Shown: positions 5,968-11,605 of the stretch, piece by piece
Position numbering within the stretch: the first letter of the stretch is position 1
Layout: each line of letters opens with the position of its first letter
From: Gammaproteobacteria bacterium UBA7310
Lineage (GTDB): Bacteria > Pseudomonadota > Gammaproteobacteria > Pseudomonadales > Ketobacteraceae
Reading direction: 5' to 3'
NCBI GenBank assembly: GCA_002471665.1
Contig: DKQK01000046.1
Location: 1-11,605 of the forward strand
Length of the DNA: 11,605 bases
Translations under genes and position numbers: made by a program
The notes under the pieces: generated by a model
Database searches by the model: none
Seen by the model: only the letters and a program-made list of their open reading frames with translations
What the model was told of the DNA's origin: nothing

Positions 5968-7053
5968 TCAAGGCTCCGGATACCAGCTGCCATCATCCCG
6001 TTTACGAATCCACATTCGGGAATACCAATGGAAACGCCCTGCTTCACCTGCCACCGGCAAGGTACAGTTGTAACGTGAACGCCCCACCGCCACCGGTTTT
6101 GGGGCCTTAATCACATAGACATGCTGTGGTTTGCTGAGCACCTTGATCGGGCCCTGACCACTGGCAAAGCAGGTCAGCTGGCCTTTATGGTCCGCAAGCT
6201 GCAAACGTAATTCGGGAATCACCGCCTCTGCAAACACCCAACCGGGGAAGGTTTCCTGCACCACCGGTAGGGGCAGGCTGCTGGCTTTAACCCGGAAATC
6301 CGCCAGCTCACGGTAGTGTTCATTGAAGGGAAACCGGGGCGCCATTCCGGATTCCAACAGCCGCTTGTCCAAGGCCCCGGATTGTTGACCAAACCCCAGA
6401 TACCCCCAATCCTGCAGCGCGTCAATGATGGCGGCATCCGCCTCCCCATAGGGATAAGCAAAATAGCGCCAGTTCTGCCCGGTTTCCGCTTTGATGCGCT
6501 GTTCTGCCCCATCAATCTCCCGGCGCAGGGCTTGCAGCCAGTCGCGATCGGACAGGCCTTCATCCCTGCGCAGCAAATGCAGGTGACTGCGTGTGTGATT
6601 GGCCAGGGTCACGTCCTGTGCCTGCAAGGCCCGCAACTGGTCCCAGGTCATGTAGCCGTGCTGCTTGCGATCGACAAAATCGGTACTCACAAACACGGTA
6701 AACGGGTAGCCGAACTCGTTCAGCAGAGGGGCCGCCGTGGTGGCTATGTCGTCATAGGCATCGTCAAACGTGATTACCACCACCCGGTCCGGTACCGCCT
6801 GCTCTGCACGCAATGCCGTCACCAGTTCCGGCAACCCCCACACGTGGTAGCCCTCAGTTTTCAAGATCTCCAAATGCTGCCGAAACACCTTGGGTGAGAG
6901 CGAAGTGGACGCTGGCGTGTCCGTCGCAATATGATGATATTGGAGAATCACACCATGGTGAGCGCTGTTGGCAACCGGCTCGGCCCAGCCATGAACCGCA
7001 ATTAACAACCCGTTCACCAGACACAACAATGCGCTGAAAGCATGCTTGACCAT
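5968..7053 (-). CDS. Exported polysaccharide deacetylase family protein (NodB domain plus C-terminal domain)
   Basis: A 361-residue secreted deacetylase of carbohydrate esterase family 4, which removes N- or O-acetyl groups from polysaccharides. Residues 1-24 look like a signal peptide with cleavage after GWA. The NodB domain shows YHHIA at 39-43, TFDD at 95-98 (Asp97 as catalytic base, Asp98 as metal ligand), HTRSH at 152-156 (His152 and His156 as metal ligands) and FAYPYGEAD from 197. This arrangement resembles the N-terminal half of PgaB/IcaB-type deacetylases. From about residue 245 to the end is a region of roughly 115 residues, probably beta-rich, with two cysteines and an aromatic tail (FHWYSRMWIRK, then SWYPEP); I do not recognise it. 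The ATG at 7053 follows AGAGG by 8 nt. The minus strand has a GATAAT about 30 bp upstream as a possible -10. The gene diverges from the thioesterase gene. Confidence 0.88.
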   Translation of the reverse strand: MVKHAFSALLCLVNGLLIAVHGWAEPVANSAHHGVILQYHHIATDTPASTSLSPKVFRQHLEILKTEGYHVWGLPELVTALRAEQAVPDRVVVITFDDAYDDIATTAAPLLNEFGYPFTVFVSTDFVDRKQHGYMTWDQLRALQAQDVTLANHTRSHLHLLRRDEGLSDRDWLQALRREIDGAEQRIKAETGQNWRYFAYPYGEADAAIIDALQDWGYLGFGQQSGALDKRLLESGMAPRFPFNEHYRELADFRVKASSLPLPVVQETFPGWVFAEAVIPELRLQLADHKGQLTCFASGQGPIKVLSKPQHVYVIKAPKPVAVGRSRYNCTLPVAGEAGRFHWYSRMWIRKRDDGSWYPEP

Positions 7054-7107
7054 ATAGTCGACCTCTATTGACCTTGGTATTATCCTGCGATGGACTCAGA
7101 GTAACGC

Positions 7108-7140
7108 CTGAATCAACATCACCATCCTAAACTGATTCAG
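7108..7140. promoter_or_regulatory. Inverted repeat in the divergent deacetylase/thioesterase intergenic region
   Basis: CTGAATCA (7108-7115) and TGATTCAG (7133-7140) are perfect 8-bp inverted repeats with a 17-bp spacer, so the half-sites sit about 25 bp apart on one DNA face. They lie in the 109-bp gap between two divergent genes, where a regulator site would be expected. A second 8-bp pair, ACCTTGGT (7071-7078) and ACCAAGGT (7149-7156), flanks it and overlaps the thioesterase Shine-Dalgarno. Pairs this short can arise by chance. Confidence 0.35.
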
Positions 7141-7162
7141 CCAACATAACCAAGGTGTACCG

Positions 7163-7612
7163 ATGCAATTCGATAAAGACAAAGTAAATGAAATGACCAC
7201 CGGCTCCATTCCTCTGGCGAAATTTGTGGGGGCCGAGGTCATTGAAATGGAGCGCGGCTACGTCAAAATGGCCATGCCCTTTGAACAGAACGTCAACCAC
7301 ATCGGCATCATGTACGCCGGCTCCATTTTCACCCTGGGTGAATTACCCGGTGGCGCGCTGTTCTTCAGCGCCTTCGACCCCACCCAGTGCTACCCCATCG
7401 TGACCGAAATGAGTGTCAAATTCTTAAAGCCCATCAAGACCGCGGCCACGGTGGAGTGCCGAATCAGCGATGAGGAAATTGAACGGGTGAAGCGTGAAGT
7501 GGCGGAAAACGGCAAATCCGTTTACATCCTGGAACAGGAAATCAAAGACGAAAGCGGCGAAATCTGCGCCATCACCACCGGTCGTTATCAGGCCCGTGCC
7601 CACGGCCGCTGA
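7163..7612 (+). CDS. Hotdog-fold thioesterase, PaaI/YiiD-C/DUF4442-like
   Basis: A 149-residue single-domain hotdog-fold protein, the usual size of PaaI-type acyl-CoA thioesterases, which hydrolyse acyl-CoA esters as cytoplasmic oligomers. The central-helix segment NHIGIMYAGSIFTLGELPGG (45-64) matches the family pattern. It puts Asn45/His46 and Glu60 at the places usually used for catalysis, with Glu instead of the Asp common in PaaI. The strand VTEMSVKFLKPIKTAATVEC follows, as expected for the fold. AAGG lies about 8 nt before the ATG, so the start is sound. It ends at a clear bidirectional terminator shared with hemE. The substrate cannot be deduced; generic acyl-CoA turnover is the safest reading. 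Confidence 0.85.
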   Translation: MQFDKDKVNEMTTGSIPLAKFVGAEVIEMERGYVKMAMPFEQNVNHIGIMYAGSIFTLGELPGGALFFSAFDPTQCYPIVTEMSVKFLKPIKTAATVECRISDEEIERVKREVAENGKSVYILEQEIKDESGEICAITTGRYQARAHGR

Positions 7613-7641
7613 ACCGACATTGCGTCACCGGACTGTCGCAC

Positions 7642-7670
7642 AAAAAAGCCCGGTCAAACCGGGCTTCTTC
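7642..7670. terminator. Bidirectional intrinsic terminator between the thioesterase gene and hemE
   Basis: AAGCCCGGT (7646-7654) pairs perfectly with ACCGGGCTT (7658-7666) around a CAA loop. On the minus strand the stem runs into six T (complement of 7642-7647), giving a strong terminator for hemE. On the plus strand it is followed by TTCTTCC, a weaker tract for the thioesterase transcript. Confidence 0.88.
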
Positions 7671-7715
7671 CATAAGGCTGCCTGCTTAACAATTACCCGT
7701 TAAGCCTGACTGGGT

Positions 7716-8780
7716 CTATGCGTGGTACTGGGCACTCAACTCATGCACCGCGTCCACAAACACTTTGGCGTGGTCCGGATCGGCATCCAGGGCAATACCG
7801 TGGCCCAGGTTGAACACATGGCCATCCCCATGACCAAAGCTTTCCAGAATGCGGGCAACCTCCGCCCGAATGGCCTGGGGCGAGGCATACAGAACCGAAG
7901 GGTCCATATTGCCCTGTAAGGCAAGCTTGTCACCCACCCGCTCACGGGCCGCGCCGATCTCAATGGTCCAATCCAGGCCGGCAGCGTTGGCACCTGCATC
8001 GGCGATCAACTCCAGCCACTGTCCGCCGTTTTTGGTGAACAGAATACTGGGCACCGCACGTCCGTCGTGCTCCTTGATCAAACCGGCCACAATTTTTTTC
8101 ATGTAATCGAGTGAAAACGCCTGATAGTGTTGGGTGCTGAGCACACCACCCCAGGTATCAAAAATCTGTACAGCCTGGGCACCGGCCAGAATCTGTTGAT
8201 TCAGGTAATCAATGACGCTGTCCGCCAGCTTATCCAGCAATCCGTGCAGCACCTCAGGCTGGGCGTACATCATGCGCTTGATGGTGCGGAAATCCTTGCT
8301 GGAACCCCCTTCCACCATGTAGGTAGCCAACGTCCATGGGCTGCCGGAAAACCCGATCAACGGCACCCGCCCCCCCAGCGCAGAACGGATGGTTCGTACC
8401 GCGTTCATCACGTAATCCAGATCCACCGCCGCGTCCGGAACCGGCAACGCTGCCACATCCTGCTCGCTGCGTACCACTTTTCTGAAACGGGGGCCTTCCC
8501 CCTGCTCAAAATACAGGCCCAAGCCCATGGCATCGGGTATGGTCAAGATGTCTGAGAACAGAATCGCGGCGTCCAACTCAAACCGTTCCAGCGGCTGCAG
8601 GGTGACTTCGCAAGCCAGTTCGGCATTTTTACACAGGGACATAAAATCCCCGGCCTGGGCCCGGGTGGCCTTGTACTCAGGCAAATAACGACCCGCCTGC
8701 CGCATCATCCACACAGGGGTGACATCCACCGGTTGTTTCATCAGGGCTCGCAGGAATCGATCGTTCTTCAGTTCGGACAT
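7716..8780 (-). CDS. hemE: Uroporphyrinogen decarboxylase
   Basis: A 354-residue cytoplasmic enzyme that removes four carboxyl groups from uroporphyrinogen III to make coproporphyrinogen III in heme synthesis. The N-terminal signature PVWMMRQAGRYLPEY (22-36, with Arg27 and Arg31) is intact. So are FSDIL (Asp77, the essential Asp that binds the pyrrole nitrogens), the GFSGSPWTLATYMVEGG region, QIFDTWGG and the C-terminal NLGHGI His loop. Length and sequence agree with E. coli and Pseudomonas HemE throughout. I start at the ATG at 8780, whose MSELKNDRFLRAL matches the usual family N-terminus and has TAGG upstream; an in-frame GTG at 8804 would add eight residues. It follows gltB-gltD in the same direction, as in Pseudomonas, but a terminator-like hairpin separates it from gltD. 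It ends at a strong bidirectional terminator. Confidence 0.97.
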   Translation of the reverse strand: MSELKNDRFLRALMKQPVDVTPVWMMRQAGRYLPEYKATRAQAGDFMSLCKNAELACEVTLQPLERFELDAAILFSDILTIPDAMGLGLYFEQGEGPRFRKVVRSEQDVAALPVPDAAVDLDYVMNAVRTIRSALGGRVPLIGFSGSPWTLATYMVEGGSSKDFRTIKRMMYAQPEVLHGLLDKLADSVIDYLNQQILAGAQAVQIFDTWGGVLSTQHYQAFSLDYMKKIVAGLIKEHDGRAVPSILFTKNGGQWLELIADAGANAAGLDWTIEIGAARERVGDKLALQGNMDPSVLYASPQAIRAEVARILESFGHGDGHVFNLGHGIALDADPDHAKVFVDAVHELSAQYHA

Positions 8781-8877
8781 GTTGGGCCTATTGTCTTGGT
8801 TCACCTAAATGAGCATCTTGCGCGTAAAGAGTTGTGGCATTTCGGTACGGCAGCCGACTAACACGCAATTGCAACAT

Positions 8878-8928
8878 AAAAAACGGGTGGAAGTGTACAA
8901 CGATTCGCTCGCCATTACTCCACCCGTT
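8878..8928 (-). terminator. Long-loop hairpin with T-run downstream of gltD
   Basis: AACGGGTGGA (8882-8891) pairs perfectly with TCCACCCGTT (8919-8928) across a 27-nt loop. On the minus strand the stem is followed by a T-run (complement of six A at 8878-8883) and then ATG TTG. It begins 37 bp after the gltD stop and lies upstream of hemE. The 10-bp stem plus T-tract fits an intrinsic terminator of the gltBD operon, although the loop is unusually long. Confidence 0.7.
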
Positions 8929-8965
8929 GCAACGGTGTTACCAAATTGTTCAGCAGTGTGACCGA

Positions 8966-10384
8966 TCAGATGTCCAGGTAATCCAGGATACCTTCGGCCG
9001 CCTTGCGGCCTTCCCAGATGGCGGTCACCACCAGGTCCGAGCCCCGCACCATATCACCACCGGCAAAAATCTTGGGGTTGGAGGTCTGGAACTGGAATTG
9101 AGCCTGCTCCGGCGCCAGCACCCGGCCACCATCGTCCGTGCTCACACCGGCTGTTTCAAACCAGGGCTGGGGGCTGGGACGAAAACCAAAGGCAATGATC
9201 ACCGCATCGGCATCCAGAATCTGCTCGGAACCGGGGATGGGTTCCGGGCTGCGACGGCCACGGGCATCCGGCTCACCCAGGCGGGTTTCCACCACCTTTA
9301 CGCCTTCCACTTTGTTGTCACCAATAATGGCAATGGGCTGACGATTAAAGAGAAATTCGACCCCTTCTTCGCGGGCATTGGCCACTTCACGGCGGGAACC
9401 GGGCATGTTGGCTTCATCGCGGCGGTAAGCGCAGATTACTTTATCGGCACCCTGGCGAATGGCCGTCCGGTTACAGTCCATGGCGGTATCACCACCACCC
9501 AGCACCACTACTTTCTTAGCGCTCATGTTAATGAAATCGTCGGCCGACTGCTCGAATCCCATGTTGCGATTCACGTTGGACACCAGGTACGGCAAGGCTT
9601 CGTAGACACCGTCCAGATCTTCACCGGGAAAGCCACCCTTCATATAGGTGTAAGTGCCCATGCCCATAAACACCGCATCATACTCACTGAGCAGGTCGTC
9701 GATGGTGATATCCCTGCCGATTTCCGTATTCAAGCGGAACTCAATACCCATGCCCTCAAACACTTCACGGCGCAGCTGCATCACCGGCTTTTCCAGCTTG
9801 AATTCCGGAATACCAAAGGTCAGCAAGCCGCCTATCTCAGGATTGCGGTCAAATACCACCGGCTTCACACCATTGCGCACCAGTACGTCCGCACAGCCCA
9901 ATCCCGCTGGTCCGGCACCGATCACCGCCACTTTTTTATCGGTCCACACCACGTCCGACATATCCGGGCGCCAGCCCATGGCCAACGCGGTATCGCTGAT
10001 GTACTTCTCCACCGAACCGATGGTAACCGCTCCAAAACCGTCGTTCAGTGTACAAGCCCCTTCACACAAACGATCCTGAGGGCACACCCGACCACAGACT
10101 TCCGGCAACGTGTTGGTCTGGTGGCTCAGCTCAGCAGCCTCCAGAATATTGCCTTCCGATACCAGTTTCAGCCAGTTGGGAATGTAGTTGTGCACCGGGC
10201 ACTTCCATTCACAATAGGGGTTGCCGCACTCCAGGCACCGGTGGGCCTGAGACGCGGCCTGCTCCGGCTGGAATGGACTGTAGATCTCAACGTACTGAGA
10301 ACGTCTTACCCCGATGTCCTTCTTGGAAGGATCGTTGCGGGGCACATCCAGAAATTGGAAGTCGTTACTTAAACGTTCTGCCAT
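8966..10384 (-). CDS. gltD: Glutamate synthase (NADPH) small subunit
   Basis: A 472-residue beta subunit of NADPH-dependent glutamate synthase. It takes electrons from NADPH through FAD and iron-sulfur centres to the large subunit GltB, for ammonia assimilation through the GS/GOGAT cycle in the cytoplasm. Visible are the N-terminal cysteine cluster (Cys50, Cys53, Cys58, Cys62, in CLECGNPYCEWKCP), the second cluster CGRVCPQDRLCEGAC, the FAD-binding GAGPAGLGCAD and the NADPH-binding GGGDTAMDC. The FAD-contacting FAGGDMVRGSDLVVTAIWEGR lies near the end. Two adjacent ATGs exist (10387 and 10384); I use 10384 because GAGG lies 6 nt before it and MAERLSNDFQF matches the Pseudomonas N-terminus. It follows gltB by 48 bp and is surely in the same operon. 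A long open frame on the opposite strand is a codon-bias shadow. Confidence 0.97.
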   Translation of the reverse strand: MAERLSNDFQFLDVPRNDPSKKDIGVRRSQYVEIYSPFQPEQAASQAHRCLECGNPYCEWKCPVHNYIPNWLKLVSEGNILEAAELSHQTNTLPEVCGRVCPQDRLCEGACTLNDGFGAVTIGSVEKYISDTALAMGWRPDMSDVVWTDKKVAVIGAGPAGLGCADVLVRNGVKPVVFDRNPEIGGLLTFGIPEFKLEKPVMQLRREVFEGMGIEFRLNTEIGRDITIDDLLSEYDAVFMGMGTYTYMKGGFPGEDLDGVYEALPYLVSNVNRNMGFEQSADDFINMSAKKVVVLGGGDTAMDCNRTAIRQGADKVICAYRRDEANMPGSRREVANAREEGVEFLFNRQPIAIIGDNKVEGVKVVETRLGEPDARGRRSPEPIPGSEQILDADAVIIAFGFRPSPQPWFETAGVSTDDGGRVLAPEQAQFQFQTSNPKIFAGGDMVRGSDLVVTAIWEGRKAAEGILDYLDI

Positions 10385-10432
10385 CATTAACCTCTTTCAT
10401 GGATCCGGAGCCAGGCTCCCATCACATCCTTC

Positions 10433-11605
10433 TTACTCAGGACGGTGTCTTATGCTGTTCAACAGTTTCTGCACGCTGGCCGCCTTCGGTTTCACCAGCC
10501 AGAACTGGCCCACATAATCATCAAAGTTATCGATGATCGACTGGCCCCAACTGCTGCCGGTTTCAGCCACAAACTCTTCGATTACGCTCACCAGATGATG
10601 GCGGTAGGCTTCCATCTCTTCACTGTTGATGCGCTGGATCTCCACCAGTTCATGGTTGTACTTGTCGACGAAGGTTTTGTCTTCATCCAGTACATAGGCG
10701 AAACCACCGGTCATACCGGCACCGAAGTTGTAGCCGGTTCGACCCAGCACCGTAATCAAACCACCGGTCATGTACTCACAGCCGTGATCACCAACCCCTT
10801 CCACCACCGCATGGGCGCCGGAGTTGCGCACGCCGAAACGCTCACCGGCGGAACCCGAGGCAAACAATTTACCGCCGGTGGCACCGTATAAGCAGGTGTT
10901 GCCGATGATCGAGGTGTCCTGGCTCTTGAACGGGCTGCCCTTGGGTGGACGAATCACCAGCTTGCCGCCGGTCATTCCTTTACCAACGTAATCGTTGGCA
11001 TCGCCTTCCAGGTACATGTTCAAACCACCAGCGTTCCACACCCCAAAACTCTGCCCGGCGGTGCCGTTAAAGCGGATGGTAATCGGTTGTTCGGCCATGC
11101 CCTGATTACCGTGACGCTTGGCAATCTCACCGGAAATCCGGGCACCGATTGAGCGGTCGCAGTTGGTGATGCGGTATTCAAACTCACCACCGGCCATGGC
11201 GTCGATGGCCGCCAGTGTTTCTTTCACCATGCGCTCGGCCAATTCACCTTTATCAAAGGGTACGTTCTTGGGAACCTGGCAGGTATGGGGCTTGTCCGCC
11301 GGCACATGGGCACTGGACAGTATCGGCGTCAGATCCAGATTACGCTGCTTTTCGGTAACCCCTTCCAACACCTCCAGCAGATCCGTACGACCCACCAGCT
11401 CTTCCAACTTACTGACCCCCAGGCGTGCCATCCACTCACGGGTTTCCTGGGCCACGAACTTGAAGAAGTTCATCACCATCTCAGGGGCACCGATGAAGTA
11501 ATCCTGCCGCAGTTTGTCCTGCTGGGTGGCCACACCGGTGGCACAGTTGTTCAGGTGACAGATGCGCAGGTACTTACAGCCCAGAGCAATCATCGGGATG
11601 GTGCC
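10433..11605 (-). CDS. gltB: Glutamate synthase (NADPH) large subunit, C-terminal part (5' end outside window)
   Basis: The frame runs off the right edge, leaving the last 390 residues of a protein that is normally about 1,480-1,500 long. GltB hydrolyses glutamine at its N-terminus and channels ammonia to the FMN site, where 2-oxoglutarate becomes glutamate. The window fragment opens just before the 3Fe-4S cysteines: GCKYLRICHLNNC gives Cys10, Cys16 and Cys21 of the fragment, with the same spacing as Cys1102, 1108 and 1113 of E. coli GltB. After it comes the GXGXG beta-helix domain with repeated glycine turns such as YVGKGMTGGKLVI, LYGATGGKLF, CEYMTGGLITVLG and NFGAGMTGGFAYV. The C-terminal segment ends in LLNSIRHRPE. 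It is followed by gltD in the same operon; the short gap holds a small GGAGCC/GGCTCC inverted repeat (10407-10419) with no T-run. Confidence 0.97.
   Translation of the reverse strand, partial: GTIPMIALGCKYLRICHLNNCATGVATQQDKLRQDYFIGAPEMVMNFFKFVAQETREWMARLGVSKLEELVGRTDLLEVLEGVTEKQRNLDLTPILSSAHVPADKPHTCQVPKNVPFDKGELAERMVKETLAAIDAMAGGEFEYRITNCDRSIGARISGEIAKRHGNQGMAEQPITIRFNGTAGQSFGVWNAGGLNMYLEGDANDYVGKGMTGGKLVIRPPKGSPFKSQDTSIIGNTCLYGATGGKLFASGSAGERFGVRNSGAHAVVEGVGDHGCEYMTGGLITVLGRTGYNFGAGMTGGFAYVLDEDKTFVDKYNHELVEIQRINSEEMEAYRHHLVSVIEEFVAETGSSWGQSIIDNFDDYVGQFWLVKPKAASVQKLLNSIRHRPE

Noticed and set aside
6316..6897. 193-codon open frame on the plus strand opposite the deacetylase gene
   Set aside because: Antisense shadow of the NodB domain with no recognisable motif and no ribosome binding site.
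8834..10372. 512-codon open frame on the plus strand opposite gltD
   Set aside because: It lies almost wholly antisense to an unmistakable gltD, reads as His/Thr-rich sequence without any domain, and is explained by the GC-rich codon bias of gltD.
10407..10419. GGAGCC/GGCTCC inverted repeat in the gltB-gltD gap as a terminator
   Set aside because: The stem is short with almost no loop and no T-run, and gltB and gltD must be co-expressed as one enzyme.
1..11605. CRISPR array, mobile element, phage or tRNA gene
   Set aside because: No spaced direct repeats, transposase-like protein, terminal inverted repeats, phage genes or cloverleaf-forming sequence were seen on either strand.

Overview
The window reads as a stretch of gammaproteobacterial chromosome, most like a free-living Pseudomonadales/Oceanospirillales-type bacterium. 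Three points support this: GltD and HemE resemble the Pseudomonas proteins, the order gltB-gltD-hemE on one strand matches the order I recall from Pseudomonas, and an intact DUF444 (YeaH)-SpoVR (YcgB) pair is present. The DNA is moderately GC-rich and evenly so. I see no tRNA, rRNA, insertion sequence, phage gene or CRISPR array, and no gene-free stretch longer than about 210 bp.

Layout. Positions 1-1975 (+) hold the end of a yeaH-like DUF444 gene followed by a complete spoVR/ycgB-like gene. A monoacylglycerol-lipase-like alpha/beta hydrolase (1976-2809, -) converges on spoVR with no intergenic base. Next is an exported protein made of two tandem 2,4-diacetylphloroglucinol (DAPG) hydrolase/PhlG-like domains (2917-4140, -). 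It is transcribed divergently from a TetR-family regulator (4346-4990, +). Their shared 205-bp region carries a perfect 34-bp palindrome (4216-4249). A crotonase-family gene (5077-5877, +) follows tetR on the same strand. An exported polysaccharide deacetylase (5968-7053, -) and a small hotdog-fold thioesterase (7163-7612, +) diverge from each other.

The right part is core metabolism, all on the minus strand: hemE (uroporphyrinogen decarboxylase), gltD and the 3' third of gltB (NADPH glutamate synthase). gltB and gltD are 48 bp apart and look like an operon. A hairpin with a T-run separates gltD from hemE. A clear bidirectional terminator lies between hemE and the thioesterase gene.

The most interesting part is 2917-5877. 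A secreted, internally duplicated PhlG-like protein sits opposite a TetR regulator across a strikingly long palindrome. The arrangement recalls phlG-phlH of DAPG-producing Pseudomonas, where a TetR repressor controls the hydrolase gene. Here, however, the enzyme carries a signal peptide, and the N-terminal domain copy has lost three of the four candidate metal ligands that the C-terminal copy keeps. This could be a regulated periplasmic C-C hydrolase or detoxification module. Its substrate cannot be read from the sequence.
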